Program-made: the position numbers and the translations under genes | Notes under the pieces: generated by a model | Seen by the model: the letters and a program-made list of their open reading frames with translations, nothing else | Databases searched by the model: none | What the model was told of the DNA's origin: nothing | Assembly (NCBI GenBank): GCA_003971905.1 | Contig: RSEE01000020.1 | Coordinates: forward strand, 496,001-560,000 | DNA from: Moniliella sp. 'wahieum' | Taxonomy: Eukaryota; Basidiomycota; Moniliellomycetes; Moniliellales; Moniliellaceae | Reading direction: 5' to 3' | Length of the DNA stretch: 64,000 nucleotides | Part shown: one piece after another, positions 1 to 11,240 of the stretch | How positions within the stretch are numbered: the stretch's first letter is position 1 | Layout of the letters: every line of letters begins with the position of its first letter

Positions 1-1755
1 TGCGTCCGGCGGCGGCAGAGCGGGAAGAAGGGATAGCGGCGGCGGATGGAACGCGGGCCAACCACGGGGGGAATCAACGTCCCACGTCGTCGGCACGCCC
101 TCGGATGGGTCAAACGCTGCTTGGCCACAACTCGATTTCCACATCAACGGCGCCACATGGCCCACTCCATCCACCAGACAGAAGCGGTGGCGGAAAGGAC
201 GCACCCCGCTGGCACGGTCTTGGCCTTGGGTGGCAGCTGAAACGAGGTAGCCGTTGGACATGCGGGCCGCGGAGGATCCCGACCCCGACCCCGAGTTTAG
301 GGTCGACGGTAACGTGGTCGTGCCGGGCAGGACGGCATCGTCGAACGCTGCGCTGGGCGGCACATCGATCCGTAGGCTAGAGTAAAAGGGGAGTGTGGTC
401 ACGTTGCTTGGTGATCCGGCGAGAAGGTTCTTGTACGTCCACCAGGCGTAGTTGCGATCCCTCCTATCGTCCCCGCCTTGCGCCTCTACCTCGCACGTAT
501 AATCCCCAATGGGGAATTGAGCGCGTGTATCTTGGTTTCCTTGCAGTTGCACCACGTCCCGCTCAATGTATTGTCTGTTGAATGCAAGTGGTGCGTCAGT
601 ACTCAGCACTCAATCCTCAATCTCGGTACTCGGTACTCAGTGGGGCTCGCCAGCACTGATCCAACAAGAGCATACGCACTGAAATAACTCGGGCACCGGA
701 AGCGTCAGACGCTGGGCAGCGTACCGGTTTGGCATGGCCAATCCGTACATCCACTGATTTTGATGCGGGCAGGCCAGGTCACTGGTCCGGTTGGGACGGG
801 CGGCGCTAAAGTAGGGGAAGCTGGGACTGTTGGCATGCACATAGCGTACCGTCACATTAGCGTGTCCGGCGGGTGCAACAGGTGGATTGGCAGCCAAGAG
901 GGCGTATCGTGCGACCAAGGCTCCGCCGCCCGAGTGCCCAGCAACGATAATGTGGCGCAGGTTGGGATGAGCGTCGTGTTGGCCAAGAGGGATACCAGGC
1001 CATCGTGTACGTCATACGTACTACACTGTTTTCCCACCGCTACCATCTCGGACGAAGCTTGGGAAGACGTGGGCGCAACCGCATCGGCCCCGCCAACCAA
1101 TCAGTAAAGTTGTTCCATGCCAACGTCTCCGAGACATTGTACCAGTTGGAGTACGTGTGCCGCTGGCCGTTCCGCCCGCGGCACATCGCTAGGCAAGTAA
1201 AAGTTGGGCGCGACCAGCACGGTAGAACTCAGATTGAGCATGGGCGCAATCCCAGCAAACGCTCCTTGAAAGTTGCGTCCGATCCCATGCTGAATCACCA
1301 CGCCGAGCGTGGCATTGCTCGTGGCGCCGCTGGCCGGGTCGGCCCACCGGTCCGAATGCATCAGCGGCACCGTCGCACGCGTCTGACCGGGGCATGGCGC
1401 CCAGCGAAGGAACGTGGCTTGCGGAGGGGAGGGGGGAGCTGCAACGGGCCAGTACCAGACCCGTCCTGGTTCCGGTTCCGGTCCCGTAGACCCACCCCAA
1501 GGCCCACGCCTAACCCCACACCGAGACAGATCAGCAGCGCCAGCAGCAAATGATTGCGCGCCGTTTGCCTCGGCGGGAAGGGGTAGCAACACGTACACCC
1601 TCGCCCTCGCTCAAAGGGCGGTGGTAGCCCAGCCCCAACGTAGACCAGGAGGAGGGCGCGCTGGGGCGAAAGGAAGGGGGGAGAAGCTGGTTGCGGGACT
1701 CGTCCTTGCTCGGCGCATCGAGCTCGCCGAACAAGGCGGAGGACGTGCTGGCCAT
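1..1755 (-). CDS. Membrane-anchored alpha/beta hydrolase (lipase/esterase-like), 3' end beyond window
   Basis: Predicted serine hydrolase with a type II membrane topology. The N-terminus (ATG at 1755, MASTSSALFGEL) is cytosolic and polar. It is followed by one hydrophobic helix (NHLLLALLICLGVGLGVGL, about 1500-1560) and a lumenal or extracellular catalytic domain. The domain shows an oxyanion-type segment VVIQHGIGRN, a nucleophile elbow AGHSGGG (about 920-945), a C-terminal stretch YIERDVVQLQGNQD, and DGVGH, which fits the catalytic His, near position 100. An intron of about 105 bp (575-679, GTGCGT...CAG) joins ELFQ to QYIERD. No stop is seen before position 1, so the gene probably runs off the window. 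At least four frame changes (near 1570, 1490, 1107 and 950) interrupt the reading; each fits loss of one base. Family membership is clear from the GHSGG elbow and order of motifs. The substrate cannot be told. Confidence 0.72.
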
Positions 1756-2623
1756 CGGACAAAAGGTCCTGTCGTGCCCGGCTGGGCAAAGCGGCGGGCG
1801 TCGAGGGGGTTGTCAAGGGGGTTGGCGAGGGCGGGGTCAGGGGCGGGGTCGGGCAGGCTGCGGCGCAGGGTACGGGTTTTACGGGCGAGGGTGCGGAGGC
1901 TCAGTCGCCGAGGGAAGAAGCTAGGATGGCTAGGGTTGCGTTGACGTAACGCGCAATTCCAGCTGGGCCAGAGCAGAGGACGCAGGGCGGTGGGAGAGGG
2001 GAGAGGGAGGGGCCGCAGCCGAAACGCGCCTGGAGTTCTCAACGCCACTTCTTCCGGGGCTCTGTGCCCTGTTGTCTGTGCGCTCCGCGGCGAGTCGGTC
2101 TGGCGGAGATCGGGCGACACGACTAGGCAGTCTGAAGGATCGGACGCTTGAAGGGCGATGCAGGTCACGTCCCCGCATGCGGTTTACGACGCTGGCCCAG
2201 ATAACACGTGCCGAGCGACGAGCGACTAATCGACGATGGATGACGTTTTCTGACAGGGTGATAGTCACGCGTAATGCCGAGGCTTGGCAGCCGTCGCCGT
2301 GGCGTGGGTCGCGATGACGTAATGCGTAGAATCCCCCTCGCCCATCCGCCACGTGATTTCATCGATCATCCTCCACTGGCCCAGGTGCACAGGCAGGCAG
2401 CCCGATGCATCCATCGTCTTCCTCCCTCTCACATCCTCCTTCATCCACGGCCTCCTCCTCCATCCATCCAAGCATCCATCCATCCATCCATCCAAGCATC
2501 CATCCATCCATCCATCCATCCATCCATCCATCCATCCATCCATCCATCCATCCATCCATCGCCCATCCACCCACCAACCGCCACCTGGGCGTGCACACCT
2601 CTGGCCTCCCACCGCCCGGCGCA
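1756..2623. other. Divergent intergenic region, hydrolase / ligase-like genes
   Basis: This is the shared upstream region of two divergently transcribed genes. Apart from the CATC microsatellite at its right end I see no gene here. Several open frames exist but they are low-complexity or Arg/Pro-rich and look like chance frames in GC-rich DNA. Confidence 0.5.
2458..2562. repeat. CATC tetranucleotide microsatellite
   Basis: About 25 copies of CATC in tandem, interrupted twice by an inserted AAG. It lies just upstream of the predicted start of the ligase-like gene at 2624. Confidence 0.95.
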
Positions 2624-5600
2624 ATGCACGATCCAGCCACGACGCTGGGCAAGCGTAAACGGCCCCCTCGCCCTCGCCAGTCCCAGCGTTCACTCCATCC
2701 CACCGCCACTGTACCCCCCAATCCACGGACCGGGATCTTGCGGCCCAACTCTCCGACTCGGACGCTACCGTCCCCGAGTTTTCCGACTCGGACCACCCGC
2801 TTGCTCCGCCCCGCACACCCTGGGCTGCTGCGTTCCCCGTCTCCTCCCCCTCTCCTACCCCGTCTCGTCCGCTGTCTCGTCCGCTGTCTCGTCCCCGAGT
2901 GCGGACGGACCGACGAGGGGCTCCGACTTGATGCAACGCAAGAGTATGAAGGCTCGGATCCCATCCTTCCCGCCTTGGCCGATGCCGGTGCTGTACCTGC
3001 TACGCCGATGGCCAGGCCGGTATCCGTGCCTGTTCCCGTGCCCCCCCTTCCAGGCTCGGACAACCCACATGCGTCGCCTGCCGCCGCGGGGGGTATGGCG
3101 ACGGGGAACCAGATTAGGTCAGTAGGACCTCATCACCACCCCCCACCAGCCTGCCCTATCTGGCCCACCACCATCTTCCCTCGCCCCTACCGCATCTCCC
3201 GTCCCGCCGCGTCGATCGTCACCTGAGTCGCCGCATAGATCGCCTCAGCCCCCCGGCCTCAGCTTGGAACCCCCACGTTACCCGCCAGGAGTGTCACCCC
3301 GACTACTGTTTCCGCCTGCCATGCGGCTGCGCGCCCGATTCCCCAGTCGCGAACCACGAGCCGGCTCGGGCGGCAGGGAATGCGGAGGCAGAAAGGTGGG
3401 CCCAGCTGCGCCGTGGTCGTCCCGTTTATGTCATGCTACTGCACCATCTCTGCTTTGTCCTCGTCCCCCACCTCCCGTGCTGCGAGAGGTAAAGCCAAGC
3501 TGCTTCCTCTTCCTCCCGCTGCGAGGGAAAAACCAAGTTGCTTCCTCCCTTGTCCATCCCTTTCTCCGCCTCCCCGACCCAGCTATCCGGGACAGAGGAG
3601 TGTCGTGCGCGTGCATCCGAGCCAGGGCCAGCTGTGTGCTCCTCCTCCTCACCTTTCCCTTCTCCTTATTCCCCTCATTCTCCTTCTTCCTCTTCCTCTT
3701 CCTCTTCTTCTTCTTCGTCCTCATTTTCGTCTCCTTCTCAGCCTCGCCCATCCGGAACAGGCAACCCACAACCAATCCAACCCCCACCGAACTTTACAGC
3801 CAACCCCACCGCCAAAGACCCAAGAAACGTAGTTGCACCCTCTTCGGCGCCTGCGTCTGCACCTGCGTCTGCGCCTGCATTTGCCCCGGCTCCGTCCCAG
3901 CCATCGGGGTCCCAACTCGCTTCACCCCCCTCTTCCTACCATCTTGTTCCCCACGTAACTCCCTTTACTGAAGAAAGCACCGACCCTGGTCCCGCTCTGA
4001 CCCAGTCAGCTACCGACGCCGACGCAGACGCCGACGCGGACTCCGAGACGGACTCGACCCCGCGTCCGCGTACCCATCTGGCCATTGGAGCGTCTACCTC
4101 AGTCTCTTTATTCCCTGGCGCGCACGCGTACCGCATCACGCACAAGACAGCCCTGACTTGGCTCTGTACCTGTCCGGAATTCAAGTTTGCGCACCACGCC
4201 ACGCCAACGTGGCAACGAACTTGTCGTCACCTATCTCATTTCCTCGGTCCGGCTTACGACAAGTTCCGCCTCAACGCGGCCCGCCACGTTCGTCCGCCTC
4301 CCACACTCGCTCCCCTCTCCCCGCTTCGGAAACGCATCATGTGCGCATCTTGATGCACCATCCTCCTTCTCAGCCGGGGTCACAGCAGGGTTCTCAGCCC
4401 GGTTGCCATCCTCTTCCCGGCTCTTCTTCTCCTAGCCTCCCTCCCCACACCAGTAGTAGCCAACCAGTTGTTTCCCCCTCTTTGTCCCAGTCGATGCACG
4501 TGTCCGTGTCCGTTCCCTCCTCGCTCACTGCTCGTCCCTCTTCCTCTTCCACCCCTACCCCTACCCCTACCCCTACCTCGACCTCTACTTTGGTCTGCCG
4601 GGGGGTTCGGACGCGCGGGACGCCGGTGGGTCAGGCACGGCGCGGCCGAGAGAGCGGAGGGAAGCTTGCTCCCCCCGCGCTCATGTTGGCCAAGATGGTA
4701 CCAGCGAGCTGGACCGAGCAGATGCGTCCCGGAGATTGGTGGATGTCGGAAAAGGTACGTTGTAGCCCCCTGGTTGCGTGGTTTGGTCCTTCTCCTTCTC
4801 GGTCTCGGTCTCGTTGTTTGGCGTCGTGTCGCGTCGTTTCGCGTCTCTCTTTCTTTCTTTCAGAACAAGAGGAGAGGAGAGAGAGGGCACGGAGCGAACG
4901 AAGAACCGAGAACCGATCAATGGAGTATACGAACTGACGAACTGACGATGAAACTGTGGATGGTGGCACCAGTTGGATGGGTTTCGAGCGTATTGGGATG
5001 GCGAGTATTTGATTTCCCGCCAAGGTCATGCCCAGCGTCCCCCGCCCGAGTTTGCCAAGGTACGTACCTGTGTCTGCCGCCGCCGGCAACCCATCGAAGA
5101 AAAAAGGAAGATCTGTCAACATGTTAACGGTCAACATACTCACAGGTCGCACGGACCCTGGAATTTGACTTGCATTGACACGGAGACTGAGTACTGACCC
5201 CCATGCTGCGTAACCACAGAGTTACCGACCGACTTGGCGCTGGATGGGGAGCTGGGGTGGCAGGATACGTTCAATGCGACGTCAGGCAAGATCCGGTCGT
5301 TGCACGCGCGCTGGGACGGGGTGGTGTACATGGTATTTGACTGTTTCCCGCGTTTGCCCGTGGGGCAGGTAGGCTTTCGGTGGAAGCACGGTGGGAGCTC
5401 ATGACGGACCGCTTGGGCCAGCCTTGACGCCGGACGAGGTGGTGTGGGCATTGAATCCCGAAGCACGAGCTACCTCGTCGCAATCGCAATCTAGTGCGCT
5501 GCTCACCTCCTCAAGCACGGAGGGTGGTGCCACTGAAACAGATCCGATGCCAATCCCCCGCCCACCTCGCCTCGTTCGTCGCGGCCGTACTCAAGCGGGG

Positions 5601-6279
5601 GGGAAGGCGCGATGATGCGCAAAGCAGGATCAGATTACGTCCCAGGAAGGTCCAATAGGGTACTGTACAAGGTCAAAGCAGCGTACGATGGCGAAGCTAT
5701 CGTCGTTGGCTACACCCCGCTCCGGCACGGAAGACCAGATGAGGACCCGAACCAGATCGGCGCACTTACCTGCCGCATGGCGTCGGGCGTACAGTTCAAT
5801 GTCGGATCGGTCTCGACGCACAAACCCGCACCCCGCGGTCAATGGCCTCCCATCGGCGCAATCGTCAAGTACCGCTGCTGGGACCTGACTGAAAAGGAGG
5901 GCAAGCCACGACACCCGGTCTACCTGGGCATTGGTGCGTGCTGGATGGGGGGGCGGAGTGCGGAGTGTGGGAGTGGGAGTGTGTGGAGTGCGGAGTGTGG
6001 AGTGCGGAGTGCTGGTACTGGTGCTGACGAGCGAGGGGTGCGGTGTGGACAGATGCAGACAAGACGGTGCCGCAGGATCCGATGTGCAAAGTGTGCGTCT
6101 GCGCCGCCTGCGCACCCAGGCAGCGGAGGGGGCGGATGGCGGATGATGGATGTGGATGCGATGGTGGGCGGAGGCCAGCTGGACTCAGATTCAGATCTGA
6201 AAAGGTCGTACGTAGGCGGAGAATGTGGCGTGGCTGTCGAGGCAGGCAACCGGGGGGCAGCGTGCGGGCAGCCACGTAG
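2624..6279 (+). CDS. SWIM zinc-finger / ATP-dependent DNA ligase-like protein
   Basis: Predicted covalent nucleotidyltransferase of the small ATP-dependent DNA ligase type. The first ATG that fits (2624) opens a Ser/Pro-rich basic N-terminus ([10 protein letters not shown]). A SWIM-type finger follows at about 4165-4260 (WLCTCPEF, then RTCRHL: CxC...CxH). The nucleotidyltransferase core follows: motif [13 protein letters not shown] split by an intron (4756-4972), motif [12 protein letters not shown], IIIa VYMVFDCFP, motif [16 protein letters not shown], motif [17 protein letters not shown], then an OB-fold-like tail [15 protein letters not shown]. Further introns: 5060-5221, one starting at 5369 with an unclear end, and 5934-6058. 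The last exon is Cys-rich ([12 protein letters not shown]) and ends at 6279. The region 3100-4150 changes frame repeatedly and its exon structure is uncertain. A role in nicked-DNA sealing or repair is inferred from the motifs only. Confidence 0.72.
5950..6015 (+). repeat. GGAGTG-type minisatellite inside an intron
   Basis: Imperfect tandem copies of GGAGTGC/GGAGTGT fill the middle of the last intron (5934-6058) of the ligase-like gene. They probably expand or shrink without affecting the protein. Confidence 0.85.
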
Positions 6280-6391
6280 AGGCGGTGGTGACCGGTGATC
6301 GAGATCCATTATCACACTTGGAGTGGGGGGGGGTTAGGGCCATGCCAGTGCTAGTGCGAGTGACGAGTGAGGCTGTGTGGGATGGGCAGCA

Positions 6392-6400
6392 CATATATAA
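6392..6400 (+). promoter_or_regulatory. Possible TATA element of the kelch-BTB gene
   Basis: CATATATAA stands alone in GC-rich DNA about 280 bp upstream of the kelch-BTB start codon (6679). Assignment rests on the motif and position only. Confidence 0.3.
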
Positions 6401-6678
6401 CGCCACAAGCCGTGTCGGTGTCGGGCGGGCGGCCGGTGGCGCTGGGCGCAGCAGGCAGTCGGCCAGCGTGCTGTGCGGAACAGCCCCTGGCAGGGCTTCT
6501 GTCTTTCTTTGCGTGCCCTCGACGAGCAGGGCAGGCTGACATTTCCAGCGCCAGCCGTCGTGCGTGTCGGTTCTGTCATCTGTCTGTTTGTCTGTTCTTT
6601 CTGCTCTGTCCCGCTGTGTGCGTCCTTCTTGCGTCCCACTTCGCCCCTCTCTCCCTCTCCGCCTCCACCCCCCCCGCC

Positions 6679-9600
6679 ATGCGCCCCTTCCGCACCCCAC
6701 CGACAGCGGATCCGCCTCCCCCCGCCCCCCCCCGCCCCCCTCGCTCCTTCTCCTCTCATCCGGCCACCCATCACCAACACTTCCTTCCCCCCCCCAGCCC
6801 CAGCCCCTCGCCCAGCCCCCCTCCCTCCGAGAGCCTCCTCGTTTCTGCTCACCACAACCGGCACCATCCCGCCTCCGCTGATTGTACGCCCCCCTTCCCC
6901 GTCATTCTTCTTCCTCGCCCTCCTAACTCTTTCCTGCCCCTCCCCCCCCAGGGCGCATCCACCACGGTGGTCGAATCGGGTCCAGGCACCTCCTCGAAGG
7001 GGAAGCGTGCCTCTACGTCTTTGGTGGCCGCCTCAGCGACCGCAGACTAACCAATGCCCTCTACGTGCTCAACCTCACCACTCGCATTTGGTCTTTTCTC
7101 GGCCCCGGACCTGACGCGGCCATCGTCCTCGCCAACCACGAGGCAGACGAGCCCAGCGAGTTGGCCATCGCCATCGATCCTCTCCTTTCCTCTGGTGCCT
7201 GGCCCCAGCCGCGCTACTTCCACGCCGCCAACGTCTGGGACGGCCGTCTGCTCATCTCGGGCGGCATGGCGCTCGGTCCCCGGCCCCAAAGTGAACGCGA
7301 ATCGTCCGAGACCATTACGCTGCGCACCCCACGCGCCAGTGAAACCGACAGTGGTCGATCGGGCACACCACGTCCTTGGCCCACGGCCACCTCGGCCCCA
7401 GCGGCCGATGGACTGGCAACCTTGTCTGAAATCATTGCGTTCGACTTGACCACCCAGACGTGGGACTTGAGCTTTGACCACCCCCCCAGCAGCGATGTGC
7501 ACGCGCCTGTGCCCCCGCCGCGGCCTACGGCGCGCTACGCCCACCTCAGCGCCGTCGTGGGCGACTACCTGTTGGTTGTTGGCGGCCAAGACGCGCAGAA
7601 CGAGTACATTATGCAAGCCAACCTGTTCAGTTTGCGCCAGTCGCGATGGCTGCGCACCGACCCACTCAAGGGTAAGTTCGGATGCTACCGCTCTTTGCTG
7701 GCGCCTGTACCGTGGGCCGTATTCGATGGCCAAGGCCGCGAAATCGTAGTGGGCGGCGGCAGGTCCGAATCCGCCGACGCGATCGGACCTGCCTCATCAA
7801 CGCAATGGCCTTGTTGGCTCCAATCGCGGGACGGGGCGGCACTGCCCTCAACAAGTCGTCGTACCTCGACAGCTAGCGGTGCGCTTTCGCCCTTGAGCTC
7901 TACCACTTTACCTGCCTCTGCCCTTTCTCCCACTGCCGCTGCAGCGTCCGACGTACGCCGGTCTTCGGTCGCGCATGGCCTGCCGCTGCGCCCGGATAGC
8001 TCCTTTGCTTCGGCCGGTACGAGGAGTTTGCAAAAATCGCTCGAAGCTTTGGAACGGTCTCAATCTACCACTCCCACCTTGGGAACCGTGACGCGCGAGC
8101 CGGATTTGAACCTGGGCCTGACTGATCTACGGCGGTTACCGTTCAGTGTCCCATTTGCCCACACGTCCGTATCACCTTCCTCTTCTTCCTTCCCTCCTTC
8201 CTTCCCTTCTTCTTCTTCTTCTTTTTCATCCTCCTCCTCCTCCTCTTCCTCTTCTTCCTTCAACTCCACCTCTTCCACCACCTCCTCAACCTCAACCTCG
8301 TCGCCTGGGAAAAAAGGTTGCCGCCCGTACTGCTCTACTCCAACTCGCGCTTCTCCAACGTGCAGCGCGAGTTGCTCTTGTTCCAATACGAGCAGGATGC
8401 TACCGGGAACCTGTGTCAGTTGACCATTGAAGACCTCGGTGCGCGAATGGTCCAGGGTCGTCGTGGATCCCAACCGGCGTTCCCAAGTGGTGACAGGGAC
8501 AAGGGCAGAGACAGGGACAGGGACAGTTTACCTGTGCCTCCAGGCTTGCGGTTTCCGACCGGGTACGTGGTAGGCGATCACCTACTTGTTTCCGGCACCC
8601 ATTTGGGCAGTACGACACAAACGCATGCGCTGTGGGCACTGCAGTTGAGTCAGCTGCGCTGGACCCGCTTGGACGGCGGCACGTTGCTCAGTACCGGATC
8701 GTGGAACAAAGCCCTCTTGAACCGTCAGGAGAATCGTATGTTGATCTTGGGTTTGCGCTCGCGCGACTTGGCGACCGACTACCAAGCTCGTCGTCAGGTC
8801 AACATGCACCAGCTAGCTGCGTTGGACTTGGAAGCGTGGGGGATCTACCAGCCCCCCCTGGCGCAGGTCGCACCGTGGTCCATCGAGTTGGGCATTGACA
8901 TGATGCTTTCGACCGCCCAAGATGGCAGCACAGCAACAGCCGGCGACAGCATTACCGCTACCGCTACCGCTACCCCCGCTTCGACACCTCGTACTATCCC
9001 AGCTGCTACACCTGGCGCGACGCGCGGTGGATCATTAGGCCCGCCCGTGTGTCCATTTGGGTCTTCGCTCCCCGCCTCCTCGGCCATAGGCGCACAAGGC
9101 GACTTTGAAGTGATCTGCCAAGACGGGACGAGGGTGGGCACGTGGCGTGCGCTATTGGAACGTCGCTGGCCATGGTTTCGGGACGCGATGCGCACCTACC
9201 GCGGTCGAGCACTTCACCTCGTTCGCACCACCGCCGAGGAAGGTCAAGAGGAAGAAGCGATGGTACTGCGACTGGGCAAGTCGGATGTCCGTCTCACCCC
9301 GCGCAGACTCATCTTGCCTGAACCTCCTGATGTAGTGCGTTCGTTGTTGCTCTACTTTTATACTATGACGCTCGCTACCCCCCTCCAGCGCCACCCTCGC
9401 ATCAGCTCCGCTTTGCTCCTCTTGGCTCGCATCTACCACCTGCCCGACTTGGCACGCTGGTGCGCCCACGCTCTGCACCACACACTGGCCAACGACTTGG
9501 CCCCGCTCCCACCCTCGCTCTCCCACTCACCCTCGCCCTCATTCTCCTTCGACCGACCGCTTGCCCCTACTCCAACCCAGTCGTCCCACCCCCTATCCCT

Positions 9601-11240
9601 AGCCTAACCCTCGCGCTTCCCAACCAAACCCGCCTACAGCTGGCACAAGCCATCGTTGACGCTGCGGCCTTAGCCGAGGCCAGGGCGGTACATATCCACG
9701 CATTCCGGACGGTGATCCAGTTGAAAAAAAGTTTGGGCTTGGACCGCTTAGATCCTCGCATTAGCCAACCTGCATCACAGGTTGCCCTGCCAACTAGTAG
9801 TAGCAGCCTACTACCCCACCCCGTTCCTCGGGAAGCACAAACGGTGCGCAGCTCTTTCCTTTTGCCTTAGCTCATGCGCCAGCACCAGCACCGGCATCGG
9901 CACCGGATTCTCACCGCCCAACACGGCCGCTGCGCAGCGCGAGCAGTAGCTTGCTCCGCGGTCGGTGGGGCGGGGGGCAGGCGCGTCCAAGTCCTTGTCC
10001 ACGTCCGTAGCCGAGTCGGAGTCCGAGTCCGTGCCCCCCCTCGCGCCGTCGGGTGTGCCAGCGGCGGTTGGACGAGCTCCCGGCCCAGGCGCCGAGTCCC
10101 ACCCCCAGAACCAGCATCAGCACCAGCAAGAGCACGAGCGCGGTTGGGACCCAGACTTCCCGGGCCCAGGCAGCTCGTACGCCCAAGCCGTGAAGAGCAG
10201 GCTGCCTTCCGACCCGCTTGGCTCGCCCTCCATCTTGGGCACCAGTCCCGGCACGGCGTCAGCGTCAGCGTCGGGGTTGATGCCGGGGCTCATGGGACAG
10301 CTTTCCCCCCGCTCGTCGGTACAGGACTTGGCGATGTACCGCCTGACGGGTGGCGCGCGCGCCCCGTTCCCTCCTCCGGCGGTTGATACGTCTCCTCCCA
10401 CTGGCTCCAGCACCAGCAGCACTAGCACTAGTGCCAGTACGCGCTTGACCGGCTTGGGCGCACGCACCGCGTCTGACCATCCACTGCGCTTGTCCCGCAG
10501 TTCCACGAGCGTACTTACTTCCCCCCCCGTCTATCTCCCACCCCGACCCGTTCGACCCACTCCACCCACTCGACCCGCTCGACCACTTGGTTCCAGCCAC
10601 ACGTTCGCCCCCTCAGCCCTGCCTCGTACGCCTCGGCACCACGTCCCGCCCAGCCCGAGCCAGCGCGAATCTACCTCCTCTCATCGACGCCTACCACCCC
10701 ATCCACACCACGGTCACCACCCATCACCACGACCCAGCCCGGGTCGCCCTTCCCCCCGGGAGAGTCTGGACCGCGCACCGCGGTCCGCCCCGCTGGGTGG
10801 CGTCTCCCCGTTCTGCGCCACGCTTGGCGCGCTTGACGCACGGTCATCCCCATGGCTATGGCTATGCCTTGCCGAGTCCCACGAGCGAAGGGGTGCGGCT
10901 CAAACGGATTGCAAGGCGGATGGAGTTACGTGCAGAAGCCGAGGCGGCGGCCGAAGCGCACGCTCAGCCTGCTCCCGGGGTGGGTGCAGCAGCCGAGGGC
11001 CAAGGGGACCAGGACGGTGACGGAGATGGGAACGGAGATGGGGACAGGGAAGGGGAGGCGGAGGTGGAGGGGAAGACAGCGACGGGTTTGGATGTACCCT
11101 TGTCCTTGTCGCATAGCTTTGTCGACATGCTCGATGATCGCCCGTCGGGTCCGCGACCGCGCTGCAGCGGTTCAACCACCAGCGTCACTGGTAGCACAAG
11201 TTCCCTCTCGTGGGTCTCGACTGCCTCGGGTAGCAGGTGA
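6679..11240 (+). CDS. Large kelch-repeat / BTB-domain protein
   Basis: Likely scaffold or adaptor protein with an N-terminal kelch propeller and a BTB fold. The ATG at 6679 opens a Pro-rich leader. A phase-0 intron (6884-6951, GTACGC...CCCCCAG) joins PPPLI to GASTTVV. Kelch-type blades follow: LYVFGGRL, ALYVLNLTTRIWS, RYFHAANVWDGRLLISGG, ARYAHLSAVVGDYLLVVGG. After FGCYRS there is a long Ser-rich linker (about 7800-8310), then PPGLRFPTGYVVGDHLLVSG and LLSTGSWNKALL, then a BTB-like domain from about 9100 (DFEVICQDGTRVG, LERRWPWFRDAM). A helical BACK-like stretch follows (9640-9760), then a disordered Ser/Pro/Gln tail with a late acidic part and LSHSFVDMLDD, ending at 11240. The frame changes near 7000, 8310, 9580, about 9870-9965 and 10850. 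The tail after 9870 could belong to a separate gene, but no convincing new start lies there. Confidence 0.72.

Noticed and set aside
2274-3125. Frames with Ser-Ile-His-Pro repeats
   Set aside because: The repeat is the CATC microsatellite read in frame. The ligase-like gene start at 2624 lies after it.
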